NCBI RefSeq assembly: GCF_900107395.1
Contig: NZ_FNPW01000011.1
Location: 1 to 64,000 of the forward strand
Direction of reading: 5' to 3'
Source: Pseudomonas sp. NFIX28
GTDB taxonomy: Bacteria; Pseudomonadota; Gammaproteobacteria; Pseudomonadales; Pseudomonadaceae
DNA: 64,000 nucleotides
Positions 25,276 to 33,325 of this stretch are shown here, one piece after another. Position 1 is the stretch's first letter. The number at the start of each line of letters is the position of its first letter. The notes under the pieces were generated by a model. It was not told the DNA's origin and searched no databases. It saw only the letters and a list, made by a program, of their open reading frames with translations. A program made the translations under genes and the position numbers.

Positions 25276-26292
25276 ATGTCTTTTCTGGAACCCGCCCCGA
25301 TCTCCGGCATCACCCCCTACATCGCTGCGGCCGAGCCTCGCGAAGCCTGGCTGGCGCTGGCCGCCGGGATCGAGCCGGAGCTGGCGCAGTATTTCCTGGT
25401 CACCGCCCGTTGCGGCTGCTTCATGCAGGCCGCGCGCAGCCTGAATATCAAGTCGACGCTGCTGCGCAAACAGCTGGCGCAACTGGAGGAGCAGTTGCGC
25501 CGCTCGCTGTTCAGCTTCCAGGGCAGCGCCCTGAGCCTCAGCCGCGAAGGCCAGCAGCTCAAGGCGCAGTTGGTCGCCCTGGCCCACGAACGCACGCTGC
25601 CCGTGCTCGAACAGCCGCTGATTCGCCTGGCGGTGGCCGAGTCGATCCTGCATGACATTCTCGGTCGCGACCTGATTTCCCTGCTAAGGCGCAACGCCAG
25701 CGTGCGCCTGGAAATCATCTCCATCGACAGCGAATTGTCGTTGCGGGCGCTGACCGCCGACGTAGTGGTGTGGCTGGGCGGAGTCGACTCGCCGACGCCC
25801 GGGCCGAGTTTCGTCACCCGCCAGCCGCAGCCGCTGGTGCGCCTGGACTACCTGCCGCATATCGCCAAACGTTACTCGCGGGTCGCCGCGCGCCCGGACA
25901 GCCTCGACGACCTGGCCGACTACATGCTGGTGCAATGGCAGCAGGACCGCGAAGTCGAGCCGCTGCGGCCGTGGAACCAATTGGTGGAGCAACGCCTGGC
26001 CGGCGTGGTGCAGGTGCATTCCTACGAGCTGATGCTGGAGATGATCCGCTGCAGCGCCTGCATCGGCTTGTTGCCCCATTACATGAGCCGCTTCGACCGC
26101 GGCCTGACGGCACTGCCCGGGCTGTTCGACGAGGCCATGCCGCGCCAGGTGTGGATGGCGGTGAACGCCGAAGTGGAGCACGACGCCGAAGTGCAACAGC
26201 TGGTCGACCTGATCCTCAACACCTTCCGGGAACGCAGCGAGTGGTTCGACTTCGACCCCCCCCTCCGTAGGAGCGAAGCTTGCTCGCGATAA
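25276..26292 (+). CDS. LysR-type transcriptional regulator, atypical N-terminus
   Basis: This 338-residue protein has a helix-turn-helix at about 38-90 (ELAQYFLVTARCGCFMQAAR then SLNIKSTLLRKQLAQLEEQL), preceded by ~35 extra residues. A substrate-binding half runs to about residue 310. The HTH is divergent but keeps the FxxxA...S.. layout of LysR. It follows the pdt operon in the same direction (PA0701-like) and is separated by a REP pair. The last residues RSEACSR are encoded by another REP copy, and the stop follows it directly, so the original C-terminus has probably been replaced. It may regulate the pdt operon; that is inference. Confidence 0.82.
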   Translation: MSFLEPAPISGITPYIAAAEPREAWLALAAGIEPELAQYFLVTARCGCFMQAARSLNIKSTLLRKQLAQLEEQLRRSLFSFQGSALSLSREGQQLKAQLVALAHERTLPVLEQPLIRLAVAESILHDILGRDLISLLRRNASVRLEIISIDSELSLRALTADVVVWLGGVDSPTPGPSFVTRQPQPLVRLDYLPHIAKRYSRVAARPDSLDDLADYMLVQWQQDREVEPLRPWNQLVEQRLAGVVQVHSYELMLEMIRCSACIGLLPHYMSRFDRGLTALPGLFDEAMPRQVWMAVNAEVEHDAEVQQLVDLILNTFRERSEWFDFDPPLRRSEACSR

Positions 26293-26345
26293 CGTCCTGC
26301 CTGACACACCGCGATACCCGCATCGCCAACAAGCTGGCTCCTACG
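26267..26345. repeat. REP pair overlapping the 3' end of the LysR gene
   Basis: Bases 26267-26289 are identical to 25178-25200, and 26323-26345 is a diverged inverted copy (TCGCCAACAAGCTGGCTCCT). The first arm lies inside the coding sequence. Confidence 0.85.
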
Positions 26346-26438
26346 GCGGGAACGGGCCGGGCGCCTTGCGCGGCTCTCGCCATCCGCGCTTCTGGCGCTC
26401 TACACTCGACGGTCCTATCGCATAACCAAGGAAGACTT

Positions 26439-26957
26439 ATGCCCGCAGAGACCCCCACCATCGTCATCGAACGCTTCAGCGAAGCCCATGTGCCGGGCAT
26501 CACCGCGCTGTACAACGACCCCGCGGTCGCCCGCCAGGTGCTGCAGATGCCGTTTCAGTCCGCCGAGGTCTGGCGCAATCGCCTGGCGCCGAGCAATGAA
26601 CGACTGGTGGCCCTGGTGGCGCTGCATCAGGGCGCGGTGATCGGCAGTTGCAGCATCGAGCAGTTCTCGCGCATCCGCCGCGCCCACTGCGGCAGCGTCG
26701 GCATGGGGGTAGCGCTGGAATGGCAGGGCCAGGGCGTCGGCAGCCGGCTGTTGGCCGCGGTGCTGGACGTGGCGGACAACTGGATGAACCTGCAACGGGT
26801 GGAACTGACGGTGTTCGCCGACAACGAAGCCGCCCTGGGCCTGTACCGCAAGTTCGGTTTCGAAAGCGAAGGCCGGCTGCGCGACTACGCGGTGCGCGAC
26901 GGCCAGTACGTCGACGTCCTGAGCATGGCGCGCCTGCGCCGCGCCCTCGCTACCTGA
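26439..26957 (+). CDS. GNAT acetyltransferase, YhhY-like
   Basis: This 172-residue protein starts at the ATG at 26439 after AAGGAAG. It aligns by eye along its length with E. coli YhhY. It has the opening TIVIERFSEAHVPGITALYN, the acetyl-CoA loop EWQGQGVGSRLLAAVLD (Q-G-x-G-x-G/S), and ELTVFADNEAALGLYRKFGF followed by GQYVDVLSMARLR. YhhY acetylates amino acids, so a free amino acid or analogue is a reasonable substrate, not proved here. It stands alone between two REP regions. Confidence 0.85.
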   Translation: MPAETPTIVIERFSEAHVPGITALYNDPAVARQVLQMPFQSAEVWRNRLAPSNERLVALVALHQGAVIGSCSIEQFSRIRRAHCGSVGMGVALEWQGQGVGSRLLAAVLDVADNWMNLQRVELTVFADNEAALGLYRKFGFESEGRLRDYAVRDGQYVDVLSMARLRRALAT

Positions 26958-26983
26958 CGTCTACCTAACCGCCACCGGCCCCC

Positions 26984-27099
26984 GTAGCCGCTGCCAAGCG
27001 CCAGCGAGGCTGCGACAGGTCCGCAGGACCTCAGCGATCTTGAGAGCGCCGCGCCCGCTCCGGGCGATCGCAGCCTCGCCAGGGCTCGGCAGCGGCTAC
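26984..27099. repeat. REP inverted pair (GTAGCCGCTGCC type)
   Basis: The arms near 26984-27015 and 27066-27099 are inverted copies of GTAGCCGCTGCC...GCGAGGCTGCGA. It fills the gap between the convergent acetyltransferase and racemase genes and may act as a bidirectional transcription end. Confidence 0.85.
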
Positions 27100-27127
27100 A
27101 GGCTTGCGGATGGCCGATGATCTTCGA

Positions 27128-27832
27128 TCAGCCATGCCGCGCGTCCTCCAGGGCAAACGCCACCGCCGCCCGCGCATGCAGTTCGGTGGTGTCCAGCAGC
27201 GGCAGGGGGCTGTGCTCGGGCTTGAGCAGCAGGCCGATCTCGGTGCAGCCAAGGATGATGGCCTGGGCTCCGTGGTCCATCAGGGCCTGGATCACCTGCT
27301 GGTAGCGCTGGCGCGAGGCGTCGCTGATGACACCCACGCACAGCTCGTCGTAGATGATCCGGTGCACGGCCTGGCGGTCCACGGCGTCCGGCACCAGCAC
27401 CTTGAGGCCATGACCGATGAGGCGTTGCTTGAGGAAATCCTCCTCCATGGTGAAAGCCGTGCCCAGCAGGCCGACATTCAGGGCGCCGGCCTCGAGGGCC
27501 GCCGTGGCGGTCGGGTCGGCGATATGCAGGAAAGGCACCGACAGCACGGCCTGAATCTGCTCGGCGAGTTTGTGCATGGTGTTGGTACAAAGCACCACGC
27601 ACTCGGCACCGCCGGCCTCCAGGCGCCGCGCCGCATCCACCAGGATGTCGGCGGCGAGGTCCCAGCGCCCGGCGTGCTGGGCCTGTTCGACAGGCCCGAA
27701 GTCGACGCTGTACATTAGCAGCCGCGCCGAGCGCAGCGGCCCGAGTCGGTCCCGTACCTGCTGGTTGATAAGGCGGTAATACTCGGCGCTGGACTCCCAG
27801 CTCATGCCGCCGATAAGGCCGATGGTGCGCAT
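27128..27832 (-). CDS. Aspartate/glutamate racemase family protein
   Basis: This 234-residue protein starts at the ATG at 27832 behind AGGAGCT. The two catalytic cysteines of the PLP-independent Asp/Glu racemase fold are present in VVLCTNTMHK (about residue 83) and ILGCTEIGLLL (about 195). The N-terminal IGLIGGMSWESSAEYYRLIN is the classic opening. The Thr-Asn-Thr-Met-His signature is that of the aspartate-racemase branch, so an amino-acid racemase is likely. It is divergent from an AraC regulator 44 bases away, which may control it. Confidence 0.9.
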   Translation of the reverse strand: MRTIGLIGGMSWESSAEYYRLINQQVRDRLGPLRSARLLMYSVDFGPVEQAQHAGRWDLAADILVDAARRLEAGGAECVVLCTNTMHKLAEQIQAVLSVPFLHIADPTATAALEAGALNVGLLGTAFTMEEDFLKQRLIGHGLKVLVPDAVDRQAVHRIIYDELCVGVISDASRQRYQQVIQALMDHGAQAIILGCTEIGLLLKPEHSPLPLLDTTELHARAAVAFALEDARHG

Positions 27833-27876
27833 ACGCAGCTCCTGTTGCTGACAAACCTGAGTGTCGAGAGTGTCCC

Positions 27877-28701
27877 GTGACACAGCCCAGCGATCTATCA
27901 AGAAATTTCATGCCCGCCGTATCAAGCAGCAAGGTTCTGAGCCGCGAGTTGCTGGGCGGTACGCTCGGCCTGCAATTGCTGCCGCGCGCGGCCTACAGTG
28001 CGCGCGATCCGCTGCAGTGGCAAAGCCTTGGCGTGAGCCTGGAGCGCCAACGGGGCGTGCATGCCATCGGCAGCGACCGGCGCGAGGATTTCGACAGCTG
28101 GCCGGGAACCCTGGCCTTGACCCCGGCCGGCGTCGAGGTGTTTTCCGAGTCGCCCCACGGCGGTGAATACGTGTTGCTGCGCTGGCTGGCCGATCCCCAG
28201 GCCCAGGGCATCGCCCGCGGTTCGCAGCGTTTGCAGCTGCCCGGGCAGGCCAGGGCCCTGGCGCTGGGGCGGCAGGCGCGGCGGTTGTTGCTGGAACCGG
28301 CCGGCGATCAGTTGGCCCTGGAAGAATGCGCCTTGCAGTTCGCCGGCCTGGCCGCCTTCGACAAGCCGCCGACCAAGGCGCCGCGGCGAGCCGAGTTCAG
28401 CCGGGTGCTGACGCTGATCGACGAGCAATACGCCGAGCCCTTGTCGCTCACTGAATTGGCGGCTTGCACCGGACGCAACGAATTGGGTTTCCTGCGCGAG
28501 TTCACCCGCGCCATCGGCATGACGCCCCATGCCTGGCTGGTCGAAGTCCGGGTGCAGGCGGCGCGCCGGCTGATCGAACGCAGCGACCTGCCACTCGCCG
28601 TCATCGCCCTGGAAACCGGCTTCGCCCACCAGTCCCACATGGGCAGCGCCTTTCGCAAGATTTTCGGCCTGACTCCGAGCCAGTACCGCGCAGGTTTTTA
28701 G
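27877..28701 (+). CDS. AraC-family transcriptional regulator
   Basis: This 274-residue protein (GTG start; an ATG at 27910 is also possible) has an unrecognised N-terminal sensing half. The C-terminal double HTH (about 170-272) shows LSLTELAACTGRNELGFLRE, TPHAWLVEVRVQAARRLI and the second helix set IALETGFAHQSHMGSAFRKI ending in G-LTPSQYRAGF. It is transcribed divergently from the Asp/Glu racemase, its likely target. Confidence 0.9.
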   Translation: MTQPSDLSRNFMPAVSSSKVLSRELLGGTLGLQLLPRAAYSARDPLQWQSLGVSLERQRGVHAIGSDRREDFDSWPGTLALTPAGVEVFSESPHGGEYVLLRWLADPQAQGIARGSQRLQLPGQARALALGRQARRLLLEPAGDQLALEECALQFAGLAAFDKPPTKAPRRAEFSRVLTLIDEQYAEPLSLTELAACTGRNELGFLREFTRAIGMTPHAWLVEVRVQAARRLIERSDLPLAVIALETGFAHQSHMGSAFRKIFGLTPSQYRAGF

Positions 28702-28764
28702 TCATACGCCATACCCCCCAATCTGCCATGCTCAAGATCCGCAACCGCGGGCTCTCGAAGAGGC

Positions 28765-29262
28765 ATGAACATGGACGACGTACGGCAACTGGGCGAGATG
28801 CTTCGGCACTATGCAGAAAGCGAAGCACACAAGAAACAGCTGTTCGAAAGCCAGAAGGTGGTCTGGGCGAGCCGTATCACTGAGCTTTTCGAACATATCC
28901 AGCAGTGGCTGGCACCGGTGCTGATGCCGGACCTGCTGGCCTTGAATCGCGAACCCTACTTGGCCTTCAGCCCCAGCGTCCCGGTGAAAACTTCGACCTT
29001 CAAGACCGAGAAACTGACCATCGTCATCGTCGGCAAACCGGTGGAGTTCGTACCCGATGTGATGGGCGCCGCCGGGCAGATTTCCCTGGCGGTCATGGGC
29101 CTGACCGCCGCGCGTTACGGCAGCGTGTCCTTGGCGGGCTTAGCCGACGGCAGTTGGCAATGGCGCCAGGCCAACGGCCTGAAGGAGTCCGACGTCTTTA
29201 CCTTCGACGGCGACTTCCTGGCGTCGCAGTTGCAGGTGCTGATCCCCCGGGAGCGTGGGTGA
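28765..29262 (+). CDS. Hypothetical protein
   Basis: This protein of 163-165 residues starts at 28765 or, with better spacing from GAAGAGG, at the ATG at 28771. It has an N-terminal helical stretch (MDDVRQLGEMLRHYAESEAH) and a mixed alpha/beta rest. There is no signal peptide or obvious membrane helix (a weakly hydrophobic VMGAAGQISLAVMGLTAA lies near residue 110). It is convergent with, and 10 bases from, the lipoprotein of the PAAR effector pair. I do not recognise the family. Confidence 0.6.
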   Translation: MNMDDVRQLGEMLRHYAESEAHKKQLFESQKVVWASRITELFEHIQQWLAPVLMPDLLALNREPYLAFSPSVPVKTSTFKTEKLTIVIVGKPVEFVPDVMGAAGQISLAVMGLTAARYGSVSLAGLADGSWQWRQANGLKESDVFTFDGDFLASQLQVLIPRERG

Positions 29263-29272
29263 GGGCCCGGGA

Positions 29273-29668
29273 TCAGGGCTGTGCAGCTTCCAGCACCTTG
29301 AGTTGATAGGTCCTCTGTGCTTCCTGCCCTGTGCATTGAGTACCGTAGCTGCTGGCATACGCGTTGATGGTATAGGTGCCCGGTGTCAGCGGTTTGCCGG
29401 TGATCAGCGCGTAGTGGGTTCTTTTCTGGTAACTCAGCTCCAGCCCCTCGGGTAACGGGTGGTCGGGATGAATATAAAAACCGGTGAGCGGTGTATCGGC
29501 GCCCACTACCTCCAGCTTGACGCTGAACGGTTGGCCGGCGACGGCGATGGGCAGTGTCTCTGGCTGCATCGTGAGATCCGGGCGGGTATAGCAGCCCGGA
29601 AGAAATCCCAGCCCACAACCGCTGAGCATGAGTGAAAGACCAATAGATGAAATCAGTGCGCGCTTCAT
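29273..29668 (-). CDS. Small lipoprotein, candidate immunity of the PAAR effector
   Basis: This 131-residue lipoprotein starts at the ATG at 29668 behind CAGGAAA. The signal peptide ends in a lipobox LMLSGC (Cys18). The mature part reads as an immunoglobulin-like beta sandwich (PIAVAGQPFSVKLEVVGA ... GTYTINAYASSYGT). It starts 20 bases after the stop of the PAAR effector gene on the same strand, the usual place for a T6SS immunity gene. A periplasmic lipoprotein implies that the toxin acts in the periplasm. That role is inferred from position. Confidence 0.65.
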   Translation of the reverse strand: MKRALISSIGLSLMLSGCGLGFLPGCYTRPDLTMQPETLPIAVAGQPFSVKLEVVGADTPLTGFYIHPDHPLPEGLELSYQKRTHYALITGKPLTPGTYTINAYASSYGTQCTGQEAQRTYQLKVLEAAQP

Positions 29669-29688
29669 GGGAGTTTCCTGGGAGCTGT

Positions 29689-30999
29689 TCAAGGGATCTT
29701 GCTGAACACAAGGCCGCCGTATATGTATTTGAGAATGGTCTGCAGGGTCGATCCCGCTGGGATCTGATGCAATAACTCACCCCAGGAAAAGATCATCGAG
29801 GAACTGATGGTGTCACTGGGTGCCGTGGTCGGGGTGATGGGGCCGGATAAGGTTTTCGCTGGTTGCTCCCAGGTCACCCAGTGGTTTTTCATTTGCCCTG
29901 CATTGGCTGCCAGCATCCCCGCACCGATAAGGGTCGCCATATGAGTGCCGGGGCGGATGTACTGGAACAGTTCGCTCAACTGATCCTGGTTTATATGGGA
30001 CGAGAACTGGATGTTGTCGAAAAGAATCTCGGCTCCCGCTTGTTTGAACCATTTTCTGAGCCCGGCGGGCAGGGTGATCCCGGAGAACATGTCATCCGGC
30101 TCGTCATAGGCGAACAGCAGGTTTTCACTGTCACGCAAGCAGGCCAGGGTGATCCAGTCGATAGCCCAAATGCGGTCGCCTTCTGTGCCACGGCTGAAGT
30201 TTTTCGGATTGCAGGCGCCGTGGCTCGGCTTGATGTGCAACTGCCCGATGGTGGTTTCACCCGTTTCCCATAGCTCGGTGATGGCTTTTGCGTACAGGTC
30301 GGGACGGTCCATCAGCAAGGCATAGAAGAAGGTGGCCGGACCGCAGAGGCTGGTGTCTTTCTGGTCGGGGTAGGGGCTGATTGGATGAAAGCGTTTCAGG
30401 CTGCCGCCTTGCGCCTTTGCCAGGCGAGCCTCGATCTGCTCGTGAATCTTGCTCTTCTCGAACGGGTCTCGCGGGGTGCCCATGGGGTGAGCCTGATCGT
30501 TGAAGATCCGCTCCTTCATAGGCGCCGCTTGAAAGTCGTCGAGAATTTTTGCTGCCGCCGCCCGCGGATCAGCGACGACCGTCGGGATGGTCGGAGCCAG
30601 TGCCGCCACGGTTGGCGCGCCAGCCAGCGCTGCGGCCTGTGGGGCAGCGGCAGGCACTAGGGCCGCTGGGGCCGCCGCCAGATTCGGCATCGCCGACACC
30701 GCGCTGACCGGCGCCGCTGTAACGGTATCGCCAATGATCACACTGCCCGAACCGCCGACGATAATGCTGCCGTGGCTACCGATACTGCTCTGTACCGCTG
30801 CATTACGGCCATTGATGAAGACCGTTGCCGACACCCCACCGACGATCGCCGCGCCGCAGGCACTCTGATCGTCGCGCCGGGCTGCGGCCAGGCCGTCGAA
30901 CAGGACATCGGGGGAGCCGCTGACGATGGGGTTGGTGCCATGGCCCGGCATCGGGCAGGAGGTCGGGTCGGTTACCCGGGCTGCTGGTTTTCCGCTCAT
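29689..30999 (-). CDS. PAAR-domain type VI effector with C-terminal cysteine-peptidase-like domain
   Basis: This 436-residue protein has three parts. Residues 1-95 are a PAAR spike tip (KPAARVTDPTSCPMPGHGTN, VFINGRNAAVQ, HGSIIVGGSGSVIIG). Residues about 96-145 are an Ala/Pro linker. Residues about 160-436 are an effector domain with SLCGPATFFYALL (Cys219) and NHWVTWE (His373), the Cys...His order of papain/C39-like or related cysteine hydrolases. The substrate could be a peptide, peptidoglycan or amide bond. No vgrG, adaptor or other T6SS gene is nearby, so it is an orphan effector cassette loaded onto a distant VgrG. The lipoprotein at 29273 is the candidate immunity. Confidence 0.82.
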   Translation of the reverse strand: MSGKPAARVTDPTSCPMPGHGTNPIVSGSPDVLFDGLAAARRDDQSACGAAIVGGVSATVFINGRNAAVQSSIGSHGSIIVGGSGSVIIGDTVTAAPVSAVSAMPNLAAAPAALVPAAAPQAAALAGAPTVAALAPTIPTVVADPRAAAAKILDDFQAAPMKERIFNDQAHPMGTPRDPFEKSKIHEQIEARLAKAQGGSLKRFHPISPYPDQKDTSLCGPATFFYALLMDRPDLYAKAITELWETGETTIGQLHIKPSHGACNPKNFSRGTEGDRIWAIDWITLACLRDSENLLFAYDEPDDMFSGITLPAGLRKWFKQAGAEILFDNIQFSSHINQDQLSELFQYIRPGTHMATLIGAGMLAANAGQMKNHWVTWEQPAKTLSGPITPTTAPSDTISSSMIFSWGELLHQIPAGSTLQTILKYIYGGLVFSKIP

Positions 31000-31106
31000 T
31001 TTCGAAACGTCCGTGTTTAGTCAGCGGCGAAGACTAAGCGAAACCCCCGGCCGCTGGCCAATCGGTTGTCCTTGGTGCGCAGTGGCGATCAGGCCGCGAG
31101 GCGGGG

Positions 31107-31334
31107 TCAGACCTCCATATTGCCCCAGCCGGGCCTGGCGGTTTGCGGTTCCGGCGCCACGGCGTTGATTTTCTTGCCGGTGACGCGTTCCACCCGGCGC
31201 GCCACGTCCGGGTCGTCGGCGAAGGGGATCAGGCTGGCGTCGTCGAGGCTCTTGGCCGATTGATGGCGCAGGCAGTAGCCGATGCTGAGGTAGAGGAAAG
31301 TCACGCCGAGCAGGTCAAGGGCGAATTCGATCAT
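31107..31334 (-). CDS. ccoQ4: CcoQ-like small subunit of cbb3 oxidase
   Basis: This 75-residue protein has one N-terminal membrane helix (MIEFALDLLGVTFLYLSIGYCL) and a soluble tail with SLIPFADDPDVARRVERVTGKK, as in CcoQ-type subunits. It begins 67 bases after the ccoN stop and is the PA4134-like partner of the orphan CcoN. A TTG at 31355 would add seven residues. Name by analogy with P. aeruginosa. Confidence 0.68.
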   Translation of the reverse strand: MIEFALDLLGVTFLYLSIGYCLRHQSAKSLDDASLIPFADDPDVARRVERVTGKKINAVAPEPQTARPGWGNMEV

Positions 31335-31401
31335 CGGGGGCTCGCTGTGCTGCAAGGTGGGGAGGGGGACGCGGGCCAGGTGTGGTCCGCGTCGCAGGCG
31401 A

Positions 31402-32829
31402 TCAGGCGATCTGGGCTTCGCTCTCGGCGAGGCGCGGGTCGGCCACGCGCACGGTGCGCCAGGTGTTGTAGGCCATCAGCAGCATGCCGCTGAGGAAGAA
31501 CACGCCACCGGCGAAGCGCACGATAAAGCCCGGGTGGCTGGCCTGCAGGGCTTCGACGAAGGAGTAGGTGAGGGTGCCGTCGTCGTTGATGGCGCGCCAC
31601 ATCAGGCCCTGGGTAATGCCGTTGACCCACATCGAGGCGATGTAGAGCACCGTGCCAATGGTCGCCAGCCAGAAGTGCAGGTTGATCAGCGGGATGCTGT
31701 GCATCTGCTCGCGACCGAACACCTTGGGCACCATGTGGTAGGTGGCGCCGAAGGTAATCATCGCCACCCAGCCGAGGGCGCCGGCGTGCACGTGGCCGAT
31801 GGTCCAGTCGGTGTAGTGGGAGAGGGCGTTGACGGTCTTGATCGCCATCATCGGACCTTCGAAGGTCGACATGCCGTAGAACGCCAGGGACAGCACCAGG
31901 AAGCGCAGGATCGGGTCGGTGCGCAATTTATGCCAGGCGCCCGAGAGGGTCATCATGCCGTTGATCATGCCGCCCCAGCTCGGTGCCAAAAGGATCAGAG
32001 ACATGGCCATGCCCAGCGATTGCGCCCAGTCCGGCAGCGCGGTGTAGTGCAGATGGTGCGGGCCGGCCCAGATGTACAGGGTGATCAGCGCCCAGAAGTG
32101 CACGATGGACAGGCGATAGGAATACACCGGACGCCCGACCTGCTTGGGCACGAAGTAATACATCATTCCCAGGAAACCGGTGGTCAGGAAGAAGCCCACG
32201 GCGTTGTGCCCGTACCACCACTGGACCATGGCGTCAGTGGCGCCGGAATACACCGGGTAGGATTTGAACCAGTCCACCGGGATCGACAGGTGATTGACCA
32301 CGTGCAGCATGGCGATCACCAGGATAAAGGCGCCGAAGAACCAGTTGCCGACGTAGATGTGTTTGGTCTTGCGCTGCACCACGGTGGTGAAGAACACGAT
32401 GGCATAGGCGACCCAGACCACGGCCATCCACACCGCGCCGGAGAATTCGATTTCCGCGTATTCCTTGGTGGTGGTGTAGCCCAGCGGCAGGGTGACCAGC
32501 ATGATCACGATCACCGACTGCCAGCCCCAGAAGGTGAAGGCGGCGAGCTTGTCGGAATACAGCCGCACCTGGCAGGTGCGCTGTACCGCGTAGTAGCTGG
32601 CGGCGAACTGTGCGCTGCCGGCGAAGCCGAAAATCACCAGGCTGGTGTGCAGCGGGCGCAGGCGGCCGAAGCTGGTCCAGGGCAGGTCGAGGTTCATTTC
32701 CGGCCAGACCAGCTGGGAGGCGATCCACACCCCCATGGCCATGCCAATCACGCCCCAGACCACGGTGGCGATGACGAATTGGCGCACCACCTTGTAGTTG
32801 TAGGCCGGTTCCATTGTTGCTGTGCTCAT
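31402..32829 (-). CDS. ccoN4: cbb3 cytochrome oxidase catalytic subunit, orphan CcoN4-like
   Basis: This 475-residue haem-copper oxidase subunit I has about twelve membrane helices and the canonical cbb3 haem/copper His positions (RPLHTSLVIFGFAGSAQF, MVQWWYGHNAVGFFLTTGFL, HHLHYTALPDW and GHVHAGALGWVAM). It starts at ATG 32829. It lacks neighbouring ccoO and ccoP, so it must assemble with the products of the main cco operons, as described for PA4133 (CcoN4) in P. aeruginosa. There, such isoforms are linked to cyanide resistance and phenazine use; that is family knowledge only. Confidence 0.88.
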   Translation of the reverse strand: MSTATMEPAYNYKVVRQFVIATVVWGVIGMAMGVWIASQLVWPEMNLDLPWTSFGRLRPLHTSLVIFGFAGSAQFAASYYAVQRTCQVRLYSDKLAAFTFWGWQSVIVIMLVTLPLGYTTTKEYAEIEFSGAVWMAVVWVAYAIVFFTTVVQRKTKHIYVGNWFFGAFILVIAMLHVVNHLSIPVDWFKSYPVYSGATDAMVQWWYGHNAVGFFLTTGFLGMMYYFVPKQVGRPVYSYRLSIVHFWALITLYIWAGPHHLHYTALPDWAQSLGMAMSLILLAPSWGGMINGMMTLSGAWHKLRTDPILRFLVLSLAFYGMSTFEGPMMAIKTVNALSHYTDWTIGHVHAGALGWVAMITFGATYHMVPKVFGREQMHSIPLINLHFWLATIGTVLYIASMWVNGITQGLMWRAINDDGTLTYSFVEALQASHPGFIVRFAGGVFFLSGMLLMAYNTWRTVRVADPRLAESEAQIA

Positions 32830-32933
32830 GGTCAATGCTTCCACGGTTGCAAAGGCTTGCCAGGCCACCCGGCCTGGCATGCCGTGCACTGTAGAAAGCA
32901 CGGGCGAAACAAAACAGACTCAGAAAAAACACA

Positions 32934-32947
32934 TAAATACGGATCAG
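32934..32947 (-). promoter_or_regulatory. Weak ANR/FNR-like box upstream of ccoN4
   Basis: On the minus strand CTGAT-CCGT-ATTTA matches TTGAT-N4-ATCAA at 7 of 10 positions, about 105 bases before the ccoN start. Anaerobic control would be natural for this gene, but the match is poor. Confidence 0.25.
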
Positions 32948-33104
32948 ATTGGTCGCCTGCCGGTGCTGGTCCGCGACCTGCTGATACGGTTTTTTAGTGG
33001 TTACCTGAATCTGTAACGTCCTGAGCTGCAAGTGCATAGTCACCGCCACACCAAAACCCCCGGATCACCCCTGGAATGCATATCCCCGTGGCCACCGTGG
33101 CCCT

Positions 33105-33264
33105 GTAGCCGCTGCCGAGCGCAGCGAGGCAGCGATCGAGTTGGGCGGCATCCCGACGTAGCGCTCGCAATCCAGGCTATGCGGTCTGGCAGATAGAACG
33201 CGTGTGCCGGTCTTGCGGCTGCCTTGCAGCCGATCGCAGCCTCGCTGCGCTCGGCAGCGGCTAC
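33105..33264. repeat. REP inverted pair (GTAGCCGCTGCC type)
   Basis: The arms 33105-33138 and 33231-33264 are near-exact inverted copies. It occupies the middle of the 496-base gap between the divergent ccoN4 and nirA-like genes, where I otherwise see only promoters. Confidence 0.88.
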
Positions 33265-33325
33265 GGGCTTAGAGGGTTATGGCGGCCAGGGGCGGGATCG
33301 GGGTCAGCATTGATGAGGCCGTGAC

